In this document: positions 17,141 to 25,479 of the stretch, piece after piece
Layout of the letters: each line of letters starts with the position of its first letter
Position numbering within the stretch: the stretch's first letter is position 1
NCBI RefSeq assembly: GCF_036345255.1
Contig: NZ_CP107783.1
Location: 2,232,001-2,296,000, forward strand
Reading direction: 5' to 3'
Length of the DNA stretch: 64,000 bases
Source of the DNA: Streptomyces sp. NBC_00569
GTDB taxonomy: Bacteria > Actinomycetota > Actinomycetes > Streptomycetales > Streptomycetaceae
The notes under the pieces: model-generated
What the model saw: only the letters and a program-made list of their open reading frames with translations
The model's database searches: none
Told to the model about the DNA's origin: nothing
Made by a program: the position numbers and the translations under genes

Positions 17141-18010
17141 TCAGTGTCCGCCGCGGACCACCGCTAACCCGCCGACCCGGGTCGTGATGCCCTTCGGCCC
17201 GCGTCGGGCCGAAGCGAGCACGCTGGCCGGTCGACCGAGGGTGTCACCCTGCTCCACCTCGATCGCGACCGTCTGCGCCCCTGTCGTGTCGAGCAGGTGG
17301 GCGGCCAGGCAGCCGGTGCTGTTGGCGTTGGCGACGTCCTCGTCGACACCGATCGCCGGCGCGAACATCCGCGCCGCACCCGGTCGGTCGCCCACCGGCG
17401 GTACGTACACGAAACAGCCGAGGAGCCCGTACCGCTGGCACGCCGCTGTCAGCCTGCCGAGGTGTGGGCAGACTCGGAGCAGCGCCGACCGGTCGTGGAC
17501 CGGTACCAGCATGCGTGGTGCGCCGGGCGCGGCGATCCGTGGCGCGTCGGTCGGATGCGGATCGTCCGCGGTGAGCCCGAGCGCGGCGACGATCGCGGCG
17601 CGCTCGTCCGGTGCCGGGTGACGCAGCGCGACGAGGCCCTGGTCGAACCACACCTCGATGCCGGCGGGGCGGCGGATCGCGACGGTGTCGAACGTGCGCC
17701 CGCCGGTGTGTTGGCGGTCGTTCAGCTCGCCCCGCGCGGTGCGGGTCAACCGGACGGCCTGCGCGGCAACGGTGCCGTGGCCGCAGCCGGACAGTTCGGC
17801 GGTGGCGGTGAAGAACCGGACCGGCCGGCCACCGTCCGGCGTCCGCCCTGGGCCGAGGAACGCCGCGTGCGAGGTGCCGGCCGCAGCAGCGACCGCACGC
17901 CGGTCCGCGTCCGTCGCCGCCGGGTCGTCGTCGGTGACGGCGGTGGGGCTACCGCCCCGGCCGTCGCGCCGCACGCACGCATCAACCACCGTGACATCCG
18001 GCCAGGACAT
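17141..18010 (-). CDS. PhzF-family isomerase/epimerase-like protein (atypical active site)
   Basis: 289 residues with the PhzF two-lobed fold. Landmarks are GGSPTAVTDDD at the start, SGCGHGTVAAQAV (usual form CGHAT) near one-third, and NANSTGCLAAHLL (usual form GSANG-A) near the end. The active-site Glu of PhzF sits in SET-A-F; here the same position reads TSHAAFL, so His48 replaces it. The reaction is therefore uncertain: family members isomerise DHHA (phenazine pathway) or have unknown substrates. ATG at 18010 has AAAGGTGG a few bases upstream, better than the upstream ATG at 18031. It appears monocistronic. Confidence 0.8.
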   Translation of the reverse strand: MSWPDVTVVDACVRRDGRGGSPTAVTDDDPAATDADRRAVAAAAGTSHAAFLGPGRTPDGGRPVRFFTATAELSGCGHGTVAAQAVRLTRTARGELNDRQHTGGRTFDTVAIRRPAGIEVWFDQGLVALRHPAPDERAAIVAALGLTADDPHPTDAPRIAAPGAPRMLVPVHDRSALLRVCPHLGRLTAACQRYGLLGCFVYVPPVGDRPGAARMFAPAIGVDEDVANANSTGCLAAHLLDTTGAQTVAIEVEQGDTLGRPASVLASARRGPKGITTRVGGLAVVRGGH

Positions 18011-18388
18011 CGGCCCACCTTTGACGCTCAACGAACCGGCAACCGCGAACGGCGTCCGCCGGGCCTGGCCGCAACGGCCGACCGAACGCGTCCCGGAGCG
18101 TACCGGCCTGCCTCAGCCGGTGCCGTCCTGCACCGGATAGTGGATGATGACCGCACCGCCGGTGGCGTAGCCCATCGATGATCCCCACATCGACACCGTC
18201 GGTGTGGGACAACGACTCCCACCAGGCCCGACCGATCACGCCTTCACCACTTGCCTAACTTGCCTTAACCTCATCCAAGCCGCTGACCTGCGCAAACACT
18301 GCACAACCCAAAGATAACGGCGAGAGTCGTCGTTCAGCACCGTGTGCGTATCAGGTGACGGATGCTCAGCGATGGCTGAGCCCGTCGG
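18011..18388. other. Gap with a promoter-like AT-rich patch, no gene
   Basis: About 380 bases. The stretch 18240-18315 is relatively AT-rich (cttgcctaacttgccttaacctcatcc) and includes a short direct repeat, cttgcctaacttgcctta. Minus-strand frames give short sequences without family resemblance (for example GYATGGAVIIHYPVQDGTG near 18120-18170), possibly the tail of a decayed gene. Confidence 0.4.
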
Positions 18389-18682
18389 TCAGTCGATGCC
18401 TTCGATGATGCGGAAGTCGCGCTCGACGCCGTCGGAGAGGACCACCAGCGCCTTCTGGTACGCCTCGCTCTCGTGTGCCGCGACGGCCTGTTCGAAGCTG
18501 TCGAACTCGATCAGAACGACGCGTTGCGTGTTTCCGGCTTCGTGGGCGACGACTCGGCCGCCACGGGACAGGAGCCGCCCGCCCCCAGCTTTGACGGCCG
18601 GACCGGCCAGCTTGTCGTAGGCAGTCAGCCTCTCAGGGTCGGAAATGGCGCGGTAGACACTGACCCAGTAGCCCTTAGCCAT
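18389..18682 (-). CDS. DUF1330 family protein
   Basis: 97 residues, MAKGYWVSVYRAISDPERLTAYDKLAGPAVKAGGGRLLSRGG, then VVLIEFDSFEQAVAAHESEAYQKAL. This is the ferredoxin-like dimeric alpha/beta barrel of DUF1330, with the conserved Y-x-A-I-x-DP and GGR. Members are small cytosolic proteins without proven activity, sometimes next to oxidoreductases. ATG at 18682 has a perfect AGGAGG five bases upstream, which rules out the upstream ATG at 18709. It points away from the GlxA-type regulator. Confidence 0.85.
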   Translation of the reverse strand: MAKGYWVSVYRAISDPERLTAYDKLAGPAVKAGGGRLLSRGGRVVAHEAGNTQRVVLIEFDSFEQAVAAHESEAYQKALVVLSDGVERDFRIIEGID

Positions 18683-18729
18683 GGAAACCTCCTGTGTTCG
18701 GCCGGACATGTCCGACTTCGAATTGACGC

Positions 18730-18795
18730 TCAGATTGCTCGATCCCGGCGACGGCCCAGGGGGCCGAGGTTCTCAAATGTCTGCGTCAAGGTCAT
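18730..18795 (-). pseudogene. 21-codon stub resembling the 5' end of nadC
   Basis: Minus-strand frame MTLTQTFENLGPLGRRRDRAI, then stop. Its first ten residues (MTLTQTFENL) resemble those of the nearby nadC product (MTSTEAHEDL). It starts at the same point of the duplicated promoter element as nadC does, so it is probably the leftover 5' end of a deleted nadC copy. Confidence 0.45.
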
Positions 18796-18867
18796 GCCTC
18801 GATCCTTGCCGTTCGAGCCGGCATCGGCCATGGCGGAAAGGTCAGCCTCCGATACATTCTCGCCATG
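18793..18867. repeat. Duplicated divergent promoter, copy A (ahead of the GlxA-type regulator)
   Basis: About 75 bp, roughly 80% identical and nearly collinear with 20985-21060. Both copies begin at a minus-strand ATG (catgcctcgatcc), share ttcgagccg, then gtcag, then gatac and end at a plus-strand ATG (gccatgc). The spacing between the two ATGs is almost the same, 70 against 71 bases. Copy A drives the regulator on the plus strand and faces the nadC stub on the minus strand. Confidence 0.7.
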
Positions 18868-19941
18868 CCCTTCCACCATGCCGCCCCCGGTACACCCGGC
18901 GCCCGCGACCTAGCCGGTCGCACCGCCGCACTGGATCGCGCGATGCGCCCGGAACCGCGGCCTGGCGCCCACAAGGTGGTCGTCCTGGTACTCGACGGGA
19001 TCTACCCCTTCGAACTCGGCATACCTCAACGGGTCCTGGGCTCCGCCGGCGGCCGCTACGAGGTGGTGACCGCGGGCGTGGACGGGAAGCCCGTGCGCAC
19101 CGACTCGGACCTGACCGTCACCCCCGGGCACGGCCCTGAGGTGCTGGCCGAGGCGGACACCGTGATCATCCCTCCGTACGCGATCACCCAGGCCTCGGCC
19201 GCCGCCACGGACTCGAAGGCCCTGGACGCGCTTTCCAGAGTCCGGCCCGGTACCCGTCTGGTGTCGATCTGCAGCGGTGCCTTCCTGCTGGCCGGCGCCG
19301 GTCTCCTCGATGGGCGCCGGGCCACCACCCACTGGGCGCTCAGCGACCACTTCCGGGAACTGTTCCCCCGGGTCGAGCTCGACGCCGGCGTTCTTTTCGT
19401 CGACCACGGTGACGTGTTGACCTCAGCGGGGGCGGCCAGCGGCGTCGACGTCTGCCTGCACCTGCTGCGCCGGGACCACGGCACCGAGGTCGCCAACCAG
19501 GTCGCCCGCCTCTGCGTCGTGCCGCCGTACCGGGACGGAGGGCAGGCACAGTACTTCGAGCGGCCACTGCCGCCGACGGGCGCAACCGGCACCGGGCCGA
19601 CCCGCGACTGGGCATTGCAGCGGCTTGAACTGCCGCTGTCGCTGGACGAGTTGGCCGCGCACGCGGCGATGAGCCCCCGTACCTTCGCCCGGCGCTTCAA
19701 GGAGGAGACCGGTCTGAGCCCCGGCCGCTGGCTGACCTCGCAGCGGCTGCGGCGGGCCCGGCACCTGCTGGAGTCCAGCGATCTGCCGGTGGAACGCGTC
19801 GCCCACGAGGTCGGATTCGCCACCGCCACCTCGCTGCGGCGGCACCTCGCGGCGGAGGCCGGAGTCGCCCCGTCTGCGTACCGTCGCACCTTCCGTGCCC
19901 CGGATCCGGCCGTCGGCGATGCGGGCTCCATTCCCGCCTAG
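18865..19941 (+). CDS. GlxA-family transcriptional regulator (DJ-1/PfpI domain + AraC HTH)
   Basis: 358 residues. Residues about 33-205 form a DJ-1/PfpI-like domain (VVVLVLDGIYPFELGIP, with SICSGAFLLAGAGLLDGRRATTHW carrying the nucleophile-elbow Cys region). Residues about 245-345 contain the AraC double helix-turn-helix (LSLDELAAHAAMSPRTFARRFKEETG and ERVAHEVGFATATSLRRH). GlxA proteins usually sense small metabolites and activate neighbouring genes. The gene is convergent with nadC, which carries a near-identical promoter, so it probably controls both itself and nadC. Confidence 0.88.
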   Translation: MPFHHAAPGTPGARDLAGRTAALDRAMRPEPRPGAHKVVVLVLDGIYPFELGIPQRVLGSAGGRYEVVTAGVDGKPVRTDSDLTVTPGHGPEVLAEADTVIIPPYAITQASAAATDSKALDALSRVRPGTRLVSICSGAFLLAGAGLLDGRRATTHWALSDHFRELFPRVELDAGVLFVDHGDVLTSAGAASGVDVCLHLLRRDHGTEVANQVARLCVVPPYRDGGQAQYFERPLPPTGATGTGPTRDWALQRLELPLSLDELAAHAAMSPRTFARRFKEETGLSPGRWLTSQRLRRARHLLESSDLPVERVAHEVGFATATSLRRHLAAEAGVAPSAYRRTFRAPDPAVGDAGSIPA

Positions 19942-19970
19942 CCACGACGCACCGTACGCCTCCCGGTGGT

Positions 19971-20987
19971 TCATCCGAACCTCTGCGCCGGGCGCCCATC
20001 GGCCGCGGCGCGCGGCGATTCGCCCGCGAGCGTCGTCGGTGTCAGCAGCAGACTGAGGTCGAAGGCCGGCGCGCTGTGCGTGATGCCACCGACGGATATC
20101 GCGTCGACCCCGGTCTGCGCGACGGACCTGACCGTGGACAACGTGATGTTTCCGGATGCCTCGAGTCGGGGCCCTTCCGTCCCGCGCAGTGCGACGATGT
20201 ACCGCATTTCTTCGATGGACATGTTGTCCAGCATGATCCACTCGACTTCCGCGTGCAGGGCTTCGATTGCCTGGGCCGTCGACTCGACCTCCACCTCGAC
20301 AGCAATACCCTGCGTGTTGCGTGCGCGCACTGCCGCGATCGCGGCGCTCACCCCGCCCGCCGCGGCGATGTGGTTCTCCTTGAGCAGGACCATCGCCGCG
20401 AGGTCGAGCCGGTGGTTGCGCACCCCGCCGGCGCCGACCGCGGCCTTGTCGAGCGCTCGGAGTCCGGGAGCGGTTTTGCGGGTGTCCAGGATCCGGACCG
20501 GAAGCCCGGCCACCGCCTGCGCGAAGGCCGCGGCGGCGGTGGCGATGCCCGACATGCGTTGCAGGAAGTTCAGAGCTGTACGCTCGCCGGTGATGATCTC
20601 TCGTGCGGGTCCCGCCAGGGTGAGCAGGTCCTGCCCGGCGCGGACGCGGTCGCCGTCCTGGACGTGCCCGGTGACGACGACGTCGCCGAGCTGCCGGTAC
20701 ACCTCGGCAGGGATCGCCGTGCCGGCGATCACGCCGCCTTGGCAGGCAACGACACGCGCCTGGGCACGGGTGCCGTCCGGCACCGCCCAGCGGGTGGTGA
20801 CGTCGTCCTCGGCGCGGTCTTCGGCCAGGGCGCGGCGCACGGCGTCTTCCACGGCGCCGGCAACAACCGCCGTCCGGTGCGGGGCGACCATCCATGGGGA
20901 ACCCTGCCGGGCAGCAGGATTCGAAGAGTCCGAGGCGGCCGCCGGATCCGGCGAGTTGAGGTCTTCATGCGCTTCCGTCGACGTCAT
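19971..20987 (-). CDS. nadC: Nicotinate-nucleotide pyrophosphorylase (carboxylating), quinolinate phosphoribosyltransferase
   Basis: 338 residues, some 40 longer than typical NadC because of a polar N-terminal extension. Key phrases are RILDTRKTAPGLRALDKAAVGAGGVRNHRLDL (PRPP/quinolinate site), VLLKENHIA, and, later, EVEVESTAQAIEA and WIMLDNMS. It converts quinolinate and PRPP to nicotinate mononucleotide, CO2 and PPi. There is no nadA or nadB nearby, so it may be an extra copy or act on a related pyridine carboxylate. ATG at 20987 is set by its position in the duplicated promoter element; GAGG lies just ahead. Confidence 0.85.
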   Translation of the reverse strand: MTSTEAHEDLNSPDPAAASDSSNPAARQGSPWMVAPHRTAVVAGAVEDAVRRALAEDRAEDDVTTRWAVPDGTRAQARVVACQGGVIAGTAIPAEVYRQLGDVVVTGHVQDGDRVRAGQDLLTLAGPAREIITGERTALNFLQRMSGIATAAAAFAQAVAGLPVRILDTRKTAPGLRALDKAAVGAGGVRNHRLDLAAMVLLKENHIAAAGGVSAAIAAVRARNTQGIAVEVEVESTAQAIEALHAEVEWIMLDNMSIEEMRYIVALRGTEGPRLEASGNITLSTVRSVAQTGVDAISVGGITHSAPAFDLSLLLTPTTLAGESPRAAADGRPAQRFG

Positions 20988-21060
20988 GCCTCGATCCTGG
21001 CCATTCGAGCCGCCCCGGGGCGATGACGCAAAAGTCAGGCTTCGATACGTTCTTGCCATG
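20985..21060. repeat. Duplicated divergent promoter, copy B (ahead of nadC)
   Basis: Partner of 18793-18867. Here the minus-strand ATG opens nadC. The plus-strand ATG at 21058 opens a frame of about 60 codons ending at 21240 that starts MLGGTRRRRGG and has no secure domain; it may be a decayed GlxA-type 5' end. The arrangement looks like the footprint of a tandem duplication of a divergent nadC/regulator pair. Confidence 0.65.
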
Positions 21061-21244
21061 CTCGGTGGAACACGTCGTCGACGGGGGGGAACCACCTGCG
21101 GCCGCTTCGGGTCCCGCAAGCGCGTACTCGCCGTCGCCGGAGCCAACATCGGCCGGTTCAGCGAATGTTTCCCGCCCAGCACTGCACCGACGTCTTCCCC
21201 AAAACTGTTCGGCCGCGTACAGCAGCTCAGCCAAGGCTGACGGC

Positions 21245-22003
21245 CTACAGATCACCAACAGAGTCCAGAGACGGAAACAGATCCAGCGGCATTTCCTGAC
21301 CTCGTCCGATCTCGGCCCAGATCGTCTTGCCCTGGCGGCCATAGCGTGTGCCCCACATGTCGGTGAGTTGGGCCACGAGGAAAAGGCCTCGGCCTCCTTC
21401 GTCCTCGTCGCCGGCGCGACGTAGGTGCGGGGAAGTGTGTCCCCCGTCCGAAACCTCGCAGATCAGTGTGCGGTCGACGTCACGGAGCAGGCGCAGGGAG
21501 ACCGGGGGGCCGCCGTATCGGATCGCGTCGGTGACGAGTTCGCTCACGACGAGTTCTGCGACGAACGTCGCGTCGTCCAGCCCCCACTCCTCCAGCTTCC
21601 CTCGTGCCAGTGCGCGGGCTGTGGACACCTCGGCCGGATAAACCGGTAGCCGCGTCGGTGACGGAACCGAGCACGGGGATCCGTCTGGACGGGGAGCCTG
21701 CCGTACATCCTGTTGGCCGTAGCTGGTCGAGGAGGCACCCTGTCCGCTGCGCCGTTCCGGACCATGACCTGGGCACCATGGGCCGTCGCAGCACTGATGG
21801 CCGCTCGCGGCCCGGTGGGCCGCCCCGGGTGCACGGGCCGGAGCCGGGGGCCGCGGTAGGTCACTGCCGACGGCGACGAGCGCAATGCTGTGTCTGGACG
21901 ACGCCAGCCGGTCCCTGATCGGCTCCAGGAGCCGGTCGTGGGTCAGGGAACATGACCGCTTCCTTGGACCGGGAGTGCCGGAAGAACGTAGTAACGGCAT
22001 CAC
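21245..22003 (-). CDS. ATP-binding protein of the anti-sigma/SpoIIE HATPase type, N-terminus degenerate
   Basis: Up to 252 residues; only the last 135 are recognisable. VYPAEVSTARALARGKLEEWGLDDATFVAELVVSELVTDAIRYGGPPVSL is the N-box region of a serine kinase-like HATPase (E-x2-x-N-type box, here ELVTDA with Asp in place of Asn). DEGGRGLFLVAQLTDMWGTRYGRQGKTIWAE is the G-box and C-terminal strand. The first 115 residues carry a possible remnant of a PP2C/SpoIIE phosphatase end (RLASSRHSIALVAV) and then low-complexity sequence. It may be a truncated phosphatase-HATPase fusion. Such proteins phosphorylate or bind STAS anti-anti-sigma factors; one lies at 35.7 kb. Confidence 0.6.
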   Translation of the reverse strand: MMPLLRSSGTPGPRKRSCSLTHDRLLEPIRDRLASSRHSIALVAVGSDLPRPPAPARAPGAAHRAASGHQCCDGPWCPGHGPERRSGQGASSTSYGQQDVRQAPRPDGSPCSVPSPTRLPVYPAEVSTARALARGKLEEWGLDDATFVAELVVSELVTDAIRYGGPPVSLRLLRDVDRTLICEVSDGGHTSPHLRRAGDEDEGGRGLFLVAQLTDMWGTRYGRQGKTIWAEIGRGQEMPLDLFPSLDSVGDL

Positions 22004-22061
22004 GCTGTGAGGTACCTATGACAGTCCAGCGGGGCGGCTGCCGCCGTGCTCGTCCCTCGCC

Positions 22062-23552
22062 TCACTCCACCGACGAGCCCCGCATCACCGCGTCCGCTCC
22101 CTGCCGCCCCGGCGCTCCGCCCGCCGCCGAGGCGATCGTGCCTGCGTCGGTGATGTCAGCGCGGTGCGACTCCCGCGTCAGCGCGATCGCCGTTGCGCTG
22201 ACCAGACAGACAGCGATCAGATAGACGCTGACCGACGCGGAGTTGGTGTCCCCGCCCGCCCCGGCGAGCAGGCTGCTGGCGACCAGCGGCGCCGTGCCCG
22301 CGCCCAGCGTGGAGGAAAGCTGGTAGCCGAGCGAGGCGCCGGTGTACCGGGCGCGCGTGCCGAACATCTCGCTGACGAAGGCCGCCATCGGCCCGTACAT
22401 GGAGGCCTGCAGGATCGGGTTGCCGATGATGTACGCGACGAACAGGAGCGTCGCCGAGCCGCTGTTGACGAGCGCGAACAGTGGGAACGCGGCCGCGGCG
22501 GTGACCAGCGCGCCAGTGATCATGACGGGGCGGCGGCCCACCCGGTCCGAGAGCATCGCGAACGCGGGGATGGTGAAGATGTGCAGCGCCGAGGAGACCG
22601 TCTGCGCGAGCAGCACGGTCGAGCGTTCGAAGCCGACACCGGTGGCGTACGTGAGCATGAAGGTGGCGAGCAGCGACTGGAGGACGAGGGCCGCGCAGCC
22701 TCCGAGGCAGGACAGGACGATGTTCTTGCGGTAGCGGCGCAGGACGGTGAGCAGGGGCGCTTCCTGATTGGGCGTCTCCAGCGCGGCCCGGCGCTGCGCT
22801 TCGGTGAAGACCGGGCTCTCGGTGACCTTGAGCCGGATGAACAGGCCGATCGCCATGAGCAGCAGGCTGAGCAGGAACGGCACCCGCCAGCCCCAGGCCA
22901 GAAAGTCGTCCTCGGGCAGCGCGGAGAAGGCGGCGAAGACGGCGGTGGCGAGCACGGCGCCCGCGGGTCCGCCCATGTTCGCGAACGACGCCATCAGACC
23001 ACGGTGCCCGGCACTCGCGTGTTCCATGGCCATGAGGGCGGCGCCGCCCCACTCGCCGCCGACCGCGACGCCCTGGACCAGTCGGCAGACGACGAGCAGG
23101 ATCGGCGCCCAGATGCCGACGGTGCCGTAGGTGGGCAGCAGGCCGATGGCGAAGCTGGCGAGCGCCATCAGGGTCATGGTCAGCACCAGCATCGACTTAC
23201 GGCCGACGCGGTCGCCGAAATGGCCGAAGACGATGCCGCCCAGAGGACGTGCGACGTAGCCGACGGCGAGGGTGCCAAAGGCGGCGATCGTGCCGGCGAG
23301 TGCGTTCAGATCGGTGAAGAACAGCTCGTTGAAGACGAGTGAGGCGGCGGCACCGTAGAGCAGGAAGTCGTAGAACTCGATGGCGCTGCCGACAAAGCTG
23401 GACAGGGCGATTCGTCGTGACTCGGCGCGACGCGCAGCGTCGTTGAGGGGCATCTGCGGCTCCGGGGGTTGGGTGCGCTGCGGACGGTGGGGCACCGGGG
23501 TGGCAGCCGGATCGTCCACGGCCACCACGCGAGTGGTGTGCATTTTCCGCAC
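22062..23552 (-). CDS. MFS transporter, metabolite:H+ symporter (MHS) family
   Basis: About 496 residues with 12 predicted membrane helices. The MHS signature is clear: SSFVGSAIEFYDFLLYG in TM1, FGHFGDRVGRKSMLV in loop 2-3, and GGEWGGAALMAMEHA after TM4. Close family members carry aromatic and organic acids such as shikimate, protocatechuate or dicarboxylates. It is the last gene of the aromatic cluster on the minus strand, behind an IclR regulator, and is likely the importer of the phenylpropanoid substrate. GTG at 23552 and ATG at 23543 are both possible starts. Confidence 0.88.
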   Translation of the reverse strand: MRKMHTTRVVAVDDPAATPVPHRPQRTQPPEPQMPLNDAARRAESRRIALSSFVGSAIEFYDFLLYGAAASLVFNELFFTDLNALAGTIAAFGTLAVGYVARPLGGIVFGHFGDRVGRKSMLVLTMTLMALASFAIGLLPTYGTVGIWAPILLVVCRLVQGVAVGGEWGGAALMAMEHASAGHRGLMASFANMGGPAGAVLATAVFAAFSALPEDDFLAWGWRVPFLLSLLLMAIGLFIRLKVTESPVFTEAQRRAALETPNQEAPLLTVLRRYRKNIVLSCLGGCAALVLQSLLATFMLTYATGVGFERSTVLLAQTVSSALHIFTIPAFAMLSDRVGRRPVMITGALVTAAAAFPLFALVNSGSATLLFVAYIIGNPILQASMYGPMAAFVSEMFGTRARYTGASLGYQLSSTLGAGTAPLVASSLLAGAGGDTNSASVSVYLIAVCLVSATAIALTRESHRADITDAGTIASAAGGAPGRQGADAVMRGSSVE

Positions 23553-23647
23553 AAGCGCATGTAGATAGCGAACACCCTGCGGGCAGCCCGGGAGGGTGTC
23601 AAGAGCCGCCCGAATGATCGATCAAACAGGCCCCGACGCAGACGAAG

Positions 23648-23675
23648 CAGGCCCCCACGCCGGCGTGGGGGCCTG
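23648..23675 (-). terminator. Perfect inverted repeat between the IclR and MHS genes
   Basis: Perfect 14-bp palindrome (CAGGCCCCCACGCC / GGCGTGGGGGCCTG) without extra loop bases, 33 bp after the IclR stop. A GC-rich hairpin here would end or weaken transcription before the transporter gene. Confidence 0.6.
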
Positions 23676-23707
23676 AAGGGCAGTGTGGGGAGGAGCAGTG
23701 GCGCGGC

Positions 23708-24463
23708 TCAGCCCAGGGCCGAGATCTCCTTGGCGACCGCCCGCATCGCGGGTACGGACGCGTCAGCCACGTCCTCGCGCGCCGTGATGAGGTTGACGCA
23801 CATGTGCAGCGCCGGATCGGCCATGCGCAACGGCACGGCGACGCCGTACGCGCCGGGTTCGACCTGCCCGAAGGTCTGGGCATACCCCTGATCACGGGCC
23901 TTCGTGACGTCGGGCGCCTCCCCCGGCGCGGGCAGGCGCAGTGTCGCGAGCGCCAGGCCGGCGGCACCGACCCCGACGGGATGGCGACTGCCGACCCGGT
24001 AGCTGAGGTGGTAGTCCACGGACCACGGTTCGACCACCGCGACGGCGACGGCTTCGTCCCCCTCGGCCGCGATCAGCGCCACCGTGGCGCCGAGTTCGTC
24101 GGCCGTGCGGCGCAGCACGGGCAGGGCGGCCTCGCGGACACCGGCCGCGTATCCGCGCGCCAGCGTGACCGTGCCGGAACCGGCCCGGTAACGGCCGTCG
24201 GATGTGCGCACGACCAGGTGGCGCTCGGCGAGCGTGACCAGGATCCGGTACGCGATGGTGCGGTGGACGCCCAAGCGCTGCGCCACGTCCTGCACGGCGA
24301 GTCCCTGCGGTTGCGCGGCGACGAGTTCGAGGGCGAGCAGCCCACGCGCGAGGGTCTGGGAGCCGACGGCCTTGCCCGCCGCCCCGTTCCCCCGCCCCTC
24401 GGCGCGCTCGGATCCGCCGCTCCGCGCACCCTGTGCGTCCGCCCCCGCCTGGTTGTCGCTCAT
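23708..24463 (-). CDS. IclR-family transcriptional regulator
   Basis: 251 residues. After a polar Gly/Ala-rich stretch of 35 residues comes the winged helix (QTLARGLLALELVAAQPQGLAVQDVAQRLGVHRTIAYRILVTLAERHLV). The effector domain follows, with the usual IclR landmarks (GVGAAGLALA in the binding pocket and, near the end, GVAVPLRMADPALHMCVNL). IclR proteins in such clusters act as activators or repressors that respond to aromatic acids. It is divergent from a second IclR gene at 24630, with a palindrome in the shared promoter region. Confidence 0.87.
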   Translation of the reverse strand: MSDNQAGADAQGARSGGSERAEGRGNGAAGKAVGSQTLARGLLALELVAAQPQGLAVQDVAQRLGVHRTIAYRILVTLAERHLVVRTSDGRYRAGSGTVTLARGYAAGVREAALPVLRRTADELGATVALIAAEGDEAVAVAVVEPWSVDYHLSYRVGSRHPVGVGAAGLALATLRLPAPGEAPDVTKARDQGYAQTFGQVEPGAYGVAVPLRMADPALHMCVNLITAREDVADASVPAMRAVAKEISALG

Positions 24464-24485
24464 CCGCTCAGTCTACGGGCTTGGT

Positions 24486-24502
24486 GGTGACACACCGTCA
24501 CC
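24486..24502. promoter_or_regulatory. Palindrome in the divergent IclR-IclR promoter region
   Basis: GGTGAC-ACACC-GTCACC, 17 bp in total, lies 23 bp upstream of one IclR gene and 128 bp upstream of the other. Length and symmetry fit an IclR or GntR operator, but the half-sites differ from the GTTCCGC type found at 25420 and in the later island, so a different protein may bind here. Confidence 0.4.
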
Positions 24503-24629
24503 CCCGAGGGTGCGGGTGCGGTCCCGTACAGTCGGAATGTCGCACAGGGCATCACGTCTGCCCCGCCCGGCGAGACGACCGTGACGTCGCCCGCCGGAGC
24601 ACACCGGACTCCCCGGAAGGAAGAACCCG

Positions 24630-25397
24630 TTGAGCGACGACGCGCCGAGCGGCGTGCTGGGCAAGGCCCTCACCGTGCTGCAGGCCTTCACCGTCGAGGA
24701 CACCACCCTGGGGTTCGCCGAACTGCAGCGGCGTACGGACTTCGCGAAGAGCACACTGCACCGGGTCCTCGGCGATCTGGTGGCCGCCAGGCTTCTCGAC
24801 CGCGTGCAGGGGCGCTACCGGCTGTCCGGGCTCGTCTTCGAGCTGGGGATGCGCGCGTCGGTCGAGCGCGGCCTGCTCGAAGTGGCCACACCCTTCCTCG
24901 AGGACCTCTACGTACGCACCCATGAGCTCGTCCACCTGGGCACACGCGAGGGGTCGGAGGTCGTCTACGTCGCCAAGATGGGCGGCCACCAGCAGGCGGA
25001 CTCGCCGTCGAGGCTCGGCGGACGGATGCCGTTGCACGCGACGGCACTCGGGAAGGTGCTGCTGGCCCACGCCCCGGCCGAGGTGCGCGAGACCTCACTG
25101 CGCGGCCCCCTGGAGCGCAAGGCACCCCGGACGATCACCAACGTCGACGTCCTGGCGCGGCAGCTGTCCGATGTGGTCACGAAGGGCGTCGCCTTCGAGT
25201 ACGAGGAGTCGGCGGTCGGCATCGTCTGCGTCGCGGCCGGGATCTTCGGCCCGTCGGACGAGATCGTGGCCGCGGTCAGCGTGACGGGCCCGGTGCACCG
25301 GTTCCAGCCCGCACGGCACGCCAACAGCGTGCGCGCGGCCGCGGCAGGGATCTCCGCGACGCTCGGCCGCCGCGCCGCGCTGCGCAACAACCACTGA
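24630..25397 (+). CDS. IclR-family transcriptional regulator of the mhp-like cluster
   Basis: 255 residues. The N-terminal wHTH is VLGKALTVLQAFTVEDTTLGFAELQRRTDFAKSTLHRVLGDLVAARLLD. The effector domain contains LGGRMPLHATALGKVLLA and GVAFEYEESAVGIVCVAAGIF, the standard IclR binding-pocket phrases. The TTG start is supported by GGAAGGA about 10 bases upstream. It lies directly ahead of the mhpD-type gene, separated by a perfect 31-bp palindrome, so it probably governs the downstream operon, as IclR-type MhpR does in enteric bacteria (established knowledge). Confidence 0.88.
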   Translation: MSDDAPSGVLGKALTVLQAFTVEDTTLGFAELQRRTDFAKSTLHRVLGDLVAARLLDRVQGRYRLSGLVFELGMRASVERGLLEVATPFLEDLYVRTHELVHLGTREGSEVVYVAKMGGHQQADSPSRLGGRMPLHATALGKVLLAHAPAEVRETSLRGPLERKAPRTITNVDVLARQLSDVVTKGVAFEYEESAVGIVCVAAGIFGPSDEIVAAVSVTGPVHRFQPARHANSVRAAAAGISATLGRRAALRNNH

Positions 25398-25412
25398 CCG
25401 GGAATCGCGTCG

Positions 25413-25443
25413 GGAAAGAGTTCCGCGTGGCGGAACTCTTTCC
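25413..25443. promoter_or_regulatory. Perfect 31-bp palindrome: IclR operator and/or hairpin
   Basis: Two perfect 14-bp arms (GGAAAGAGTTCCGC / GCGGAACTCTTTCC) around GTG, between the IclR gene and mhpD. No T-run follows. The inner 17 bp, GTTCCGC-GTG-GCGGAAC at 25420-25436, is the most symmetrical copy of a motif that recurs ahead of genes in the 43-60 kb island, which favours an operator over a plain terminator. Confidence 0.6.
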
Positions 25444-25479
25444 TGGGCGTGAGGAGCCCTTGTTGTCCAAGCTGACGGC

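Noticed and set aside
19971..21182. Longer nadC start reaching into the duplicated element
   Set aside because: The extension would cross the promoter repeat; the start at 20987 matches the stub at the other copy.
25413..25443. Perfect palindrome read purely as a terminator of the IclR gene
   Set aside because: No T-run, and its core matches operator-like sites elsewhere, so I favour a regulatory role, though both may apply.
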